DNA of 24,313 nt from 630D-37 sp037447295 (GTDB lineage Bacteria > Chloroflexota > Anaerolineae > Anaerolineales > Villigracilaceae). The notes beneath the pieces were generated by a model. It was not told the origin of the DNA. It worked only from the letters and a program-made list of their open reading frames with translations, and did not search any database. The translations under genes were made by a program, and so were the position numbers. The stretch is from positions 1 through 24,313 of the forward strand of contig JBBIGZ010000044.1 in NCBI GenBank assembly GCA_037447295.1, written 5' to 3'. Of the stretch, positions 7,469 through 15,313 are shown piece by piece. Within the stretch, counting starts at the first letter, position 1, and every line of letters begins with the position of its first letter.

Positions 7469-7492
7469 TAATTACCTCTAATCTTTCACTGC

Positions 7493-10048
7493 TTACCCCA
7501 GCACGCGATAGATCGCCTGCTTCAGACGTTCCTCATCCGGCACTGCCGCCCGTTCCAGATTGCGTGCGTAGGGAATAGGAATATCCAGTGCAGCCACCCG
7601 TTGCACCGGTGCTTGCAGCCATTGAGGCGCCAGCTCGGCCACGCGCGCTGCGATCTCGCCGCCAAACCCATGATGAAGCGCGCCTTCTTCGATCGTCACC
7701 AGCCGTCCTGTCTTCTGCACCGAGCGTAGAATGGTGGTCATATCCAGCGGCACCAGTGTGCGCGGATCGATCACTTCTACTTCGATCCCTTCCTGGGCCA
7801 ATCCCTCCGCCACCGAAAGCGCCAGGGAAACCATGCTCCCGATCGCCACCACCGTCACATCCTCCCCGGCACGTTTTACATCTGCCACGCCGATAGGGAT
7901 CAGGTATTCTCCCTCCGGAATCTTCCCGGTTTGCAGATAGAGCAATTTGTTTTCAAAAAAGAGCACGGGGTTGTTGGAACGGATGGCGGCCTTGAGCAAC
8001 CCTTTTGCATCCAGTGGCGTAGACGGAGCGATCACGATCAATCCGGGAATCCCGGTCAAAAGCGCTTCCAGGCTCTGACTGTGTTGTGCCGCCATGCCCA
8101 GACCGGCACCTCCCGGAGTGCGCACCACCAACGGCAGCGCATATTGCCCGCCGGACATATAACGCAGTTTTGCCGCCTGATTGACCAGCGGGTCCATGCA
8201 GGTCGTCAAAAAATCCGAAAAAAGGATCTCGGCCACCGGGCGCATCCCGCACATAGCCGCCCCCACCGCCGCGCCCACAATGGCATACTCGCTGATCGGC
8301 GTATCCAGCACCCGGCCGGTAAACTCCTCGGCCAACCCTGTGGTGACGGCGAAGTAACCGCCCTGGCTCACATCCTCGCCCAGCAGGAAGACGCGCCCAT
8401 CGCGGCTCATCTCCTCGGCCAAGGCTTCCCAAAGCGCCTGCGAAAAAGTCACTTCGCGGGTTGCCGGCGGCAAAGGCTGGGGACGGTAGAGGGCAACCGG
8501 CTCCGGCGCGAAGACGTCTTCCGTCAGGGTTTCGATCCCCGGCAGCGGAGAATCTTCGGCAAAACGCACTGCTTCGGCGAGCTGCGCTTCCACTTTCTGC
8601 GCCAGTGTTTGCCACTCGTCCTCTGTGATAACTCCCTCGGCGAGCAGGTGTTCTTTCCAGCGCGCAACCGGGTCCCGTTTTCGCCAATGCTCAATTTCCT
8701 CTTGCGTGCGATAGTTGGCCGTTTCGCCCTCCATGTGACCGTGCCAGCGGTAGGTGATGCATTCGATCAACCTCGGTCCTTTGCCCGCCCGGGCCTCTTC
8801 CGCTGCCTCTTTCACCGCCTGATACACAGCCCAAACATCGTTCCCGTCCACGCTCACGCCGGGCATGCCATAAGCCGCAGCCCGATCGGCCAGCCTGGAG
8901 ACGCGTGTATGCTTAGCCAGCGGCGTAAATTCCGCATACTGATTGTTTTCTACGATGAAAATCACGGGCAGTTGGAACACCGAAGCGAAACTGGCCGCCT
9001 CGTGGAACATCCCCTGGTTCATCGCCCCATCGCCCAGGAACGCCAGGCTTACCCTTCGCTCTCCCTGTAACTTCGTCGCCAGTGCCGCCCCGGTGGCGAT
9101 CAGCGCCGAAGCGCCCACGATCCCGTTCGCACCCAGCGCTCCGACGCGGGCATCGGTCACGTGCATCGAACCGCCCTTTCCCTTGCACAGTCCGCTTGCC
9201 TTCCCGTAAATCTCAGCCATCATCCCATGCAGATCGGCTCCTTTGGCCAGCATGTGCCCATGACCGCGATGGGTGGTCGCCATCGTATCCTGAGCCGAAA
9301 GCGCAAAGCACGCGCCCACGGCCGTCGCTTCCTGCCCGATCGAAAGATGGATTGCCTCGGTGGGCAACTTCCCTTCGGCAAAGGCGCGGCTCAAATGCTC
9401 CTCAAAAGCGCGGATCAACATCATCCGTCGCAGCATCTCGCGCTTCAATTCCTTCTCATCCGAAGGCAGTGGAAGCGGAGAACCCACAGGGGGTGTGATC
9501 GGCGCTTCAGAATCTAGTAGAGGAATAAAATGCCGCTTGAGAGGATCGATCTCCGCCGGTGCTTTTTCTCCCGCTCGGAGCCATTTCAACCACCTGGGCC
9601 AAGCGGGTCGTTTCCTGGACCTTGGGCGGGGCGCGGCCGTAGAGACCAGCTCCTCCCGTCCGCTTTCAATCAGGACTTGCCGGTAGACCGCAAAAGCCGG
9701 TTGGATGGCCGGCAGGAGCTTCAGCGCCTTCGGCACCGAACCTTTGGCGATCACCTGTCGGCTCGCAATGGCACCTGGCACGTTCAGCTTCCCCAACCAA
9801 AACAAATGCGCCACATCTGCATCTTGGATCATCTCCACATCCGGCTGCAGATCGCAGGGGCCGAACGTGTAGGTGATCGGCGCTCGGCGTAAATCGATCG
9901 TCGCTTCGCCTTCTGGGTTGCGCCAGCGAAAGCGTACCACCAGATTGCCCTCCAAAAGGCGCTCTGCCAATTGCGCATCCTGCTTCAGACGCTCAAAGAG
10001 CGCTCCCATCACGGCATAGAGCTCTTCGGTGGAACGGAAAACGCCCAT
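7493..10048 (-). CDS. SCP2-like domain fused to E1 alpha and E1 beta of a TPP-dependent 2-oxoacid/acetoin dehydrogenase
   Basis: The 851-residue protein joins three parts. Residues about 20-130 resemble an SCP2 sterol-carrier-type lipid-binding domain, followed by a basic Pro/Arg linker. Residues about 197-510 are a complete E1 alpha subunit, with the thiamine diphosphate motif running from GDG (339-341) to NN (368-369). Residues about 530-851 are a complete E1 beta subunit, including LGEDV, the PISEYAIVGAAVG stretch and the C-terminal transketolase domain. E1 enzymes decarboxylate pyruvate, branched-chain 2-oxoacids or acetoin and pass the acyl group to lipoyl-E2. Close resemblance to acetoin dehydrogenase/PDH E1 is seen, but the substrate is not fixed by sequence. 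No E2 or E3 gene is nearby. AGGAGGGGAGG just before the ATG supports the start. It is the last gene of an apparent five-gene run. Confidence 0.88.
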   Translation of the reverse strand: MGVFRSTEELYAVMGALFERLKQDAQLAERLLEGNLVVRFRWRNPEGEATIDLRRAPITYTFGPCDLQPDVEMIQDADVAHLFWLGKLNVPGAIASRQVIAKGSVPKALKLLPAIQPAFAVYRQVLIESGREELVSTAAPRPRSRKRPAWPRWLKWLRAGEKAPAEIDPLKRHFIPLLDSEAPITPPVGSPLPLPSDEKELKREMLRRMMLIRAFEEHLSRAFAEGKLPTEAIHLSIGQEATAVGACFALSAQDTMATTHRGHGHMLAKGADLHGMMAEIYGKASGLCKGKGGSMHVTDARVGALGANGIVGASALIATGAALATKLQGERRVSLAFLGDGAMNQGMFHEAASFASVFQLPVIFIVENNQYAEFTPLAKHTRVSRLADRAAAYGMPGVSVDGNDVWAVYQAVKEAAEEARAGKGPRLIECITYRWHGHMEGETANYRTQEEIEHWRKRDPVARWKEHLLAEGVITEDEWQTLAQKVEAQLAEAVRFAEDSPLPGIETLTEDVFAPEPVALYRPQPLPPATREVTFSQALWEALAEEMSRDGRVFLLGEDVSQGGYFAVTTGLAEEFTGRVLDTPISEYAIVGAAVGAAMCGMRPVAEILFSDFLTTCMDPLVNQAAKLRYMSGGQYALPLVVRTPGGAGLGMAAQHSQSLEALLTGIPGLIVIAPSTPLDAKGLLKAAIRSNNPVLFFENKLLYLQTGKIPEGEYLIPIGVADVKRAGEDVTVVAIGSMVSLALSVAEGLAQEGIEVEVIDPRTLVPLDMTTILRSVQKTGRLVTIEEGALHHGFGGEIAARVAELAPQWLQAPVQRVAALDIPIPYARNLERAAVPDEERLKQAIYRVLG

Positions 10049-10076
10049 TGCCTCCCCTCCTTAGAAAAGCACTCGG

Positions 10077-11021
10077 TTACCTGCGGCGCGCAGCCAAAAA
10101 TGCCTCCATCGCCGCGTAGCCATCATAGCGATAGCGGAAATCGGTCAAGCGGGTCACCTTGCTCCCATCTGCCGTCCAGGCATAGCGGATGTAATCCAAC
10201 ATGCGCGGCGGAACCTCGGTCAGGAAGCGCAAACGCAACTTCCATCCTATCGTAGCCATGGGGTAGATCAGCGCCGGCGGTAAGGCCAACACCCGCGCCC
10301 CCATCCTGCGGATCACTTCCTGCAATGGCACCGGATTGGGCGCATTGATGTTATAAGCCCCAGAAGGAGCCTGCAGCAACAAGCGTTCCGTAGCTTGTGC
10401 CGTATCGTCCTCGTGAACCAGGGGCACCGGCGGATTCGCGCCGCGGATCGTAAAGACCAGTGACCGCGAGAAATAGCGCGACATGAAATTATCCATATGC
10501 GGCCCGGTGACCACCGTAGCGCGTGTGATGATCAGACGCACCTTTGGATGTTCTTGCGCATATTGCCAGGCCATCTCCTCTTGCACCAGCTTATCCTCAA
10601 CATATGGAAAGCCCGGGCGAGCACGCCGCGGTGCATCCTCCGTGATCAGCGGTGGGTTATCCGGTAATGCTCCATAGACCGTCGCGCTGCTGGAGAGCAA
10701 AAGCGCTTCACATCCGGCTGCATGGCAGGCCTCCAAAAAATGCCGCGAGCCACCGATGTTCACCCGTCGCTCCTTTTGGCGATCGTAAATCGGGTCCACG
10801 ATGAAGGCCAGATGCGCCGCCATGCGCACCTGGTAACGGGTAAACAGTTCCGTCATCGGCTCGCCGACATCGTGGCGAACGAAGAGCACCTTCTCATGTT
10901 CAAACGGCAGCGGGCGGATATCCAGTGCCAGCACCCGATCGATATTCGCTTCCTTCGCCAGCAATTGCACCAAACGTTGCCCGATATAACCGGAAGCACC
11001 GGTGACGGCTACGGTGTACAG
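10077..11021 (-). CDS. NAD-dependent epimerase/dehydratase (extended SDR), probable CTG start
   Basis: The protein is 314 residues if started at CTG (11019-11021). The Rossmann motif TGASGYIG (residues 7-14) is encoded upstream of the first ordinary start codon, a TTG at 10971-10973, so that later start would destroy the NAD(P) site. In this frame the only upstream stop is the TAA of the Nudix gene (11034-11036). Between it and the glycine motif there is no ATG, GTG or TTG. AAGGAGG (11027-11033) lies 5 nt before the CTG. The catalytic residues SSSATVYG (110-117) and YxxxK (Tyr140, Lys144) are present. Substrate is unknown; family members act on nucleotide sugars or similar compounds. The stop lies 28 nt before the dehydrogenase fusion. 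Confidence 0.82.
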   Translation of the reverse strand: MYTVAVTGASGYIGQRLVQLLAKEANIDRVLALDIRPLPFEHEKVLFVRHDVGEPMTELFTRYQVRMAAHLAFIVDPIYDRQKERRVNIGGSRHFLEACHAAGCEALLLSSSATVYGALPDNPPLITEDAPRRARPGFPYVEDKLVQEEMAWQYAQEHPKVRLIITRATVVTGPHMDNFMSRYFSRSLVFTIRGANPPVPLVHEDDTAQATERLLLQAPSGAYNINAPNPVPLQEVIRRMGARVLALPPALIYPMATIGWKLRLRFLTEVPPRMLDYIRYAWTADGSKVTRLTDFRYRYDGYAAMEAFLAARRR

Positions 11022-11033
11022 AAGAGCCTCCTT

Positions 11034-11570
11034 TTATCGTAATTTTGCCTGTGCCAAGTACAGCGCCGCCAGCGATTTCGCATCCGGGATGTTCCCTGCT
11101 TCGGCGGCACGCAAAGCCTCGTTCAGCGGCAGGCGCACAAGGTCCAAAAATTCATCTGCATCGGCTTCCAGCGGTGCAGCATAGAGTTGACGGGCGATGA
11201 AGACGGTCATTTTTTCGGTGGAATAGCCGGGCGCCAGGTAGAATTCTCCCACCTTCTCCAAAACCTGGGCAGCGTAGCCGGTTTCTTCGCGCAGCTCGCG
11301 GGCGGCACACATTTCGGGAGCTTCCCCTTCATCCAGAGAGCCGGCTGGCAATTCCAGCAGATCCCCTCTGACCGCATGACGATACTGACGCACGAAAAGG
11401 AGATTCCCCTCATCATCGAGGGGAATCAGGATCACCGAACCATGGTGCTCCACGATATCGAAGCGCGTCTCGCGCCCATCCGGAGTGAGGAGCACATCCC
11501 GGCGAATGCTAAAAGCGCGTCCCTGGAAAAGGACCTCGCTCTTTAGCAAACGGAAGTTTTTTGCGCTCAT
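11034..11570 (-). CDS. Nudix hydrolase, ADP-ribose pyrophosphatase type
   Basis: The 178-residue protein carries a full Nudix box GX5EX7REUXEEXGU at residues 77-99 (GSLDEGE, then RELREETGY). The preceding strands (VILIPLDDEGNLLFVRQYRH) and the LPAG turn are typical of ADP-ribose pyrophosphatases, which split ADP-ribose or other ADP-sugars into AMP and a sugar phosphate. The frame is open to 11669, but ATG 11568-11570 is chosen because family similarity begins there and it follows the stop of the LysM lipoprotein gene by 1 nt, which suggests coupled translation. The longer start would overlap that gene by about 100 nt. Confidence 0.88.
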   Translation of the reverse strand: MSAKNFRLLKSEVLFQGRAFSIRRDVLLTPDGRETRFDIVEHHGSVILIPLDDEGNLLFVRQYRHAVRGDLLELPAGSLDEGEAPEMCAARELREETGYAAQVLEKVGEFYLAPGYSTEKMTVFIARQLYAAPLEADADEFLDLVRLPLNEALRAAEAGNIPDAKSLAALYLAQAKLR

Positions 11571-11571
11571 T

Positions 11572-12303
11572 TCACGGAATATCGAGAACCTGACCCAGGG
11601 TGAGCTTCGCCGAGAGGGACAGGTTATTTTCCGCAGCGATCGCTTCGGGGAAGACATCGCCGAACTCACAGGCCACAGCGTAGATCGTCATATCTGCCTT
11701 CTCCACGGTGTATGTGGTCGGGTGAGGCTTGAGCGCCCGTTCGCCAGGGAAAGGATTGCCGCTTTGCGGAATGCGGAGTTGCAATCCCGGTTGGTAGATC
11801 ATGCCACTGCTGAGCCCATTGAGCTGCAGGAGCTCATCCGGGTTCACGTTAAACCGTCGCGCAATGCAATACGGGAATTCACCCACCTGCAGGGTGTAGG
11901 TGGTGGGAATGCTCCCCGGCGTAAAGGCCACCGGCGGGATGGTCGGTAAGGCCTCCGTCGGGGTTGCCTCGGTTTCGGCTGGCGGCGTGATGAGGATGAA
12001 AGGCGGCGTTGGGGTTTCTAGTCCGCTTTCCGTGGGCATCTCGGTGGGCATGGAAAGGTCAACCGGCGTCGGAGTTTCGATCGGAAAAGGTGTATCGGTC
12101 GGTATTTCCATACCCATGGTCATGGCCGTCGCCGTGGCGGCGATCATCGCCATCGGATCGTCCGGCAGAGGGGTTGAAAATTCAGGAGGGAGCAGGGTAG
12201 GCGTGGCCTGCGGAGCCGCCGAAAAATTGCGTTGGCATGCTGCCAGCAGAAATGCCAGACCAAAAACCAAGCTCAGGATCGCAAGGAGGCGTTTATTAGA
12301 CAT
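11572..12303 (-). CDS. lipoprotein with Pro/Thr linker and two LysM-like domains
   Basis: The 243-residue protein has a lipoprotein signal with lipobox LLAAC (Cys23). A low-complexity Pro/Thr/Met/Glu linker covers about residues 30-130. LysM domain 1 (134-178) has the usual pattern: TYTLQVGEFPYCIARRFNV, a short helix, LNGL and LQLRIP. A more diverged second LysM-like unit (197-243) ends in LTLGQVLDIP at the very C-terminus. LysM units bind peptidoglycan or related N-acetylglucosamine polymers, so a wall-associated surface role is likely. AGGAG 6 nt upstream supports the ATG. It lies 30 nt after the alpha/beta hydrolase and 1 nt before the Nudix gene. Confidence 0.82.
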   Translation of the reverse strand: MSNKRLLAILSLVFGLAFLLAACQRNFSAAPQATPTLLPPEFSTPLPDDPMAMIAATATAMTMGMEIPTDTPFPIETPTPVDLSMPTEMPTESGLETPTPPFILITPPAETEATPTEALPTIPPVAFTPGSIPTTYTLQVGEFPYCIARRFNVNPDELLQLNGLSSGMIYQPGLQLRIPQSGNPFPGERALKPHPTTYTVEKADMTIYAVACEFGDVFPEAIAAENNLSLSAKLTLGQVLDIP

Positions 12304-12333
12304 ATCTTTCTCCTTTTTTGATAGCGTTCAGAA

Positions 12334-13266
12334 TTATGGAGAGTATACCATTATCGGTCGTTTCAGGAAACCTATTAATTCCTGATTGTATTCTTCTGCG
12401 CGATTCATGTAAGGAAAGTGACCAGCACCCTGGAAGGTATAGACCTCGGCATACGGATAGGTGCTCTTAAGCTGTTCCCGCAGCACAGCATTGATCAACG
12501 GATCGTTATCCGATTCAAAGATCAACACAGAAGTGGACAGTTCCTTAACCGCAAATTTCTGCATCACACAGCGGTAGCGCGCCAGGACGTGCGCTTTATG
12601 CACGCGCCCGTAGTTCATTTCCATCAGATAGGCTAGGGTAAAAGCATCGTGGCCTGAGCTGGGGTAGATACTACGCTCCACGCTCTGACGCATAAAACGT
12701 AACACTACCCAATCCGGCAGAAAGGGCAAGAGCGTGCCGATGGTGCGGTTTTCCCGCGCCAGGATATCGTTGGGCGGAAAGGTATTCCCCAGGACCACGC
12801 GCAGGACGCGTTCGGGATGGCGCGCCGCCAAAAATTGGGCGAAGTAACCGCCGAGTGAAGTGCCCACGATATTAGCACGACGCACTCCCTCGCGATCCAA
12901 GATCTCCAAAATGCCGGCCTCCATCTTTTCCAGGCTATCCGCCGGTGGGTAGGTAACGGCAATGACGCGATACGTATCCTCGAGGGCTTTGATTTGCTGC
13001 CACCAGATGTCGGCTGCGCCGCTCATCCCGTGTAGAAAAAGCACTACCTCTCCATCCCGCTTTCCGCCGACCAGGTATTCCCAGGTTTGACCATCTTCTG
13101 TCACCAACTTACGCATCGGATGGCGAGCGCGAAACTCTTGGAAAGCCTTGACCTTTTCCGCATCCACGCCCGCATATAAGGTTTCAAAAGACGGAGTGTG
13201 CGTCGGCCAGAGGTAGAGGATGAGAAGAAGGAGAATGGGAATCAGGGCCCAAATTCGCTTGCGCAT
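12334..13266 (-). CDS. membrane-anchored alpha/beta hydrolase
   Basis: The 310-residue protein starts with two basic residues and a hydrophobic stretch (about residues 5-20), a signal anchor or uncleaved signal. The rest is a single alpha/beta hydrolase domain: oxyanion segment FLHGMSGAADIW (77-88), nucleophile elbow GTSLGG with Ser137, an acidic residue in ESDNDP (Asp253 or Asp255) and His283 in GAGHFPYMN. The region around the elbow recalls maspardin-like hydrolases. The substrate is unknown. ATG 13264-13266 is chosen over the upstream ATG at 13320 because GGAGG lies 8 nt before it and the anchor sequence follows directly. It is the first gene of an apparent run that continues to the SCP2-E1 fusion. 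Confidence 0.82.
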   Translation of the reverse strand: MRKRIWALIPILLLLILYLWPTHTPSFETLYAGVDAEKVKAFQEFRARHPMRKLVTEDGQTWEYLVGGKRDGEVVLFLHGMSGAADIWWQQIKALEDTYRVIAVTYPPADSLEKMEAGILEILDREGVRRANIVGTSLGGYFAQFLAARHPERVLRVVLGNTFPPNDILARENRTIGTLLPFLPDWVVLRFMRQSVERSIYPSSGHDAFTLAYLMEMNYGRVHKAHVLARYRCVMQKFAVKELSTSVLIFESDNDPLINAVLREQLKSTYPYAEVYTFQGAGHFPYMNRAEEYNQELIGFLKRPIMVYSP

Positions 13267-13337
13267 ATTATTTTCCTCCAGGATAGTAAGTCTCTGTAAA
13301 AAACGATGTCTCGCCGACAAAGGATATGGCGCAGAGC

Positions 13338-13364
13338 GACACGGATACTACGGACGAACACGGA
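13338..13364 (-). repeat. TCCGTGT-type degenerate repeat, copy B
   Basis: The minus strand reads TCCGTGT-(3 nt)-TCCGTA-(4 nt)-CCGTGTC, matching copy A at 268-294 in all three blocks. It lies in the 177-nt gap upstream of the alpha/beta hydrolase. The bases just beyond it (CTCTGCG on the minus strand) are also short and repetitive-looking. Confidence 0.45.
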
Positions 13365-13443
13365 TTTAAAGCGGGGGTTCAAATGCTCACATCAAAGATT
13401 TTTACAGAAGGCGGCTCTTGTTACTTACTCTGCAAAAAAGAGT

Positions 13444-14277
13444 TCAGAATAGCGAATCATAGTCCACCTTCGGAAAAACGGTTAGCTTTCCACCGATCGT
13501 CGCATCGAGCACGCGGCGACCGGCCTGCTCATAGGCACGGCGCGCCATGCGATAGGCAATCTCCGAAGTTTCTAGATCGGGCAGCTGCCAGCGAAAGCCC
13601 TTGCCAAAATAGCGCGGATCAAAGTGGTTCGGATCGTCTCCTTCCGAGATGACGGTCTTGTTCGCCTCGCCGCGAGTAACAAAATTGTGATCCACCCCGA
13701 TCAGGATCACCGTCTCAAAGCCCATGTGGAAGGCCAGCTGTAGCGCCACATAGGTCACCGTGGCGCCTTCCCAAAGGCGGAAACGCGCATCCCGGGCAAA
13801 GGTCGGCTTCTCATAGGTGGTATAGAGAAAGGTGGGCAAGTCCTCGCGGCGCTTGAGCATCCCATCGAAATAGCGGTGCGAGCGCCAGGAAAGGAACTTC
13901 GGGATCGGCAGCGCAGCGATCTCCTCGCAGCATTGCTCGATCACCAGATCGTTGATCGAAACCAGATACGTCGTTGGGAATCCTAGTTCGGGGAAAAGCA
14001 AATAGATCCGGTTCAGGCCGAAGGTGAACTCATTGCGCAGCCGTGAGAGGTCCGTCCGGCGCAGGCTCGGCCCGTTCCCGATGATGAACGCCCGTTGGCC
14101 GCGGTGCACATCTTTGAGCGCCGTCAATCGTCGCAGGCTTTCCCATCGCCAGGGATGAAAATAGGCGCCCGGCAGGTTCGGTAGCAAGCGTGCTGAAAGG
14201 TAGATCTCTCGGAACAAAGTCCATAGCGGATCTGGAATCGAGGTCTTCAACGTGGTACGCAAACTCATGGTGCGCAT
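13444..14277 (-). CDS. MptE-like / DUF115-family protein
   Basis: The 277-residue protein shows the hallmarks of the DUF115/MptE-like fold: IIGNGPSLRRTDL (65-77), GLNRIYLLFPELGFPTTYLV (87-106), a central GATVTYVALQLAFHMGF helix and ILIGVDHNF. Archaeal MptE is a 6-hydroxymethylpterin diphosphokinase, but bacterial relatives are often linked to surface glycan or flagellin glycosylation and the true role here is unknown. The ATG lies 4 nt after the beta-propeller lipoprotein stop; a second ATG 9 nt further in (14266-14268) is an equally possible start. It is the last gene of the hutH-rsmI run, with no clear terminator behind it. Confidence 0.78.
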   Translation of the reverse strand: MRTMSLRTTLKTSIPDPLWTLFREIYLSARLLPNLPGAYFHPWRWESLRRLTALKDVHRGQRAFIIGNGPSLRRTDLSRLRNEFTFGLNRIYLLFPELGFPTTYLVSINDLVIEQCCEEIAALPIPKFLSWRSHRYFDGMLKRREDLPTFLYTTYEKPTFARDARFRLWEGATVTYVALQLAFHMGFETVILIGVDHNFVTRGEANKTVISEGDDPNHFDPRYFGKGFRWQLPDLETSEIAYRMARRAYEQAGRRVLDATIGGKLTVFPKVDYDSLF

Positions 14278-14281
14278 TATA

Positions 14282-15313
14282 CTACCTTATCCAATCCAGG
14301 CAACAAACCTCCTCTGCTTGCAGCAGGAGCAGTGGGGCTCCGCTCCAATCGGTGAGGCCGGCATGGCGTTTGCCCCCCTGCTCAAAAACCAGCGCCAGCG
14401 TTCCCTGTGGTGAGAGGCGAAAATCCAGCAAATGCGTTTCCTGCCAAGAGGTGATCGGCCAGAGCCAGCCGCTTTGTACCTCTATGGCCCAAAGTTCCGT
14501 ATAAGGCGGGGCTCCTTCCCCGTCCCGTTTGGCAAAAGCGATCCATCTGCCATCTGCCGACCAAAGCGGCATAAGCCCTTGCCCGGCATCGGCCTCGGCC
14601 AGGCGCTGCGGCGCCCAACTCGATCCTTCCAGCAAGATCAGATCCCCCGAAGGGAACGGCACCGTGCTATCCGGGAAGCGAATGGCGGCAATGCGCTTTC
14701 CATCCGGCGACCAGCGCGCGCCTGAAAGAATATCCAGCGGCTCCCTTCGCAAAAGCGTTGCCCGCCCACCTTGCCACACATAGAGCGCGCTGCCCCATCC
14801 CACCCCTTGCGTCAGGGCAAAGAGCAGGCGACCATCCCGGCTTTCATCCACATGATAGGTGAACGGAGAAAGCGGCAGGGTGCGCACCTTTCCATCCCAT
14901 TCCCAGCGCACCAAGTGCGGATCGCCGAGGGAATTCACCCGCAAATAGACCGCTTGCCCATCCGTGCTCCAACCGAGCAAATGAGCATCCTGTGCCCACC
15001 AAGCCGTCGCATCATGAGGGACCTTGCGCTGCGCATCCCACCGAAGCACCTGCGGCCCCGAAGCACAGACGATCTCCAGCGCTAAGCGCTCTCCCCACGG
15101 CGCGGCCAGCAAGCGCTTCCCCGCGCAACCGGGCGGCAGGGGCAGATCAAAAGATTCGCGCTGCTGTGAGCCCTGGAAGAGGACCAGACGTGCTGGGTTT
15201 TCCTGGAAAAGGACCAATTGCGTCGGCCCAGGCAGGAGGGATTCCGTGGGTCTTGCGCAGCCCCACAACAGGAAGCCCAAAAGGGCCCAGAGGGCGCGCC
15301 ACCCGATCCTCAT
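14282..15313 (-). CDS. lipoprotein with TolB-like beta-propeller repeats
   Basis: The 343-residue protein has a lipoprotein signal with lipobox LLWGC (Cys19). The mature part has repeating blades with WSxDG-type motifs: LLGWSTDGQAVYLRV, GARWSPDGKRIAAIRF, PLWSADGRWIAFAKR and DFRLSPQGTLALVF. This is the PD40/TolB-like propeller pattern, usually a protein- or ligand-binding platform with no enzymatic residues. It overlaps rsmI by 4 nt (ATGA), so translation is likely coupled. The binding partner is unknown. Confidence 0.8.
   Translation of the reverse strand: MRIGWRALWALLGFLLWGCARPTESLLPGPTQLVLFQENPARLVLFQGSQQRESFDLPLPPGCAGKRLLAAPWGERLALEIVCASGPQVLRWDAQRKVPHDATAWWAQDAHLLGWSTDGQAVYLRVNSLGDPHLVRWEWDGKVRTLPLSPFTYHVDESRDGRLLFALTQGVGWGSALYVWQGGRATLLRREPLDILSGARWSPDGKRIAAIRFPDSTVPFPSGDLILLEGSSWAPQRLAEADAGQGLMPLWSADGRWIAFAKRDGEGAPPYTELWAIEVQSGWLWPITSWQETHLLDFRLSPQGTLALVFEQGGKRHAGLTDWSGAPLLLLQAEEVCCLDWIR

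Noticed and set aside
7931..9070. Long 379-codon plus-strand frame inside the dehydrogenase fusion
   Set aside because: It is antisense to a well-supported gene, lacks a ribosome-binding site and has no family resemblance. Long antisense frames are expected in GC-rich coding DNA.
11571..11669. Longer Nudix start at 11669
   Set aside because: It would overlap the LysM gene by about 100 nt and add residues unlike any Nudix N-terminus. ATG 11570 follows the upstream stop directly.
13267..13320. Longer start for the alpha/beta hydrolase at 13320
   Set aside because: GGAGG 8 nt before ATG 13266 and the immediate signal anchor favour the shorter form; the longer form would have its own Shine-Dalgarno inside the coding region.
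13426..13446. Hairpin with a run of T after the MptE-like gene (ACTCT/AGAGT)
   Set aside because: The stem is only 5 bp and the T-run lies in the loop, not after the stem, so it is not a credible intrinsic terminator.
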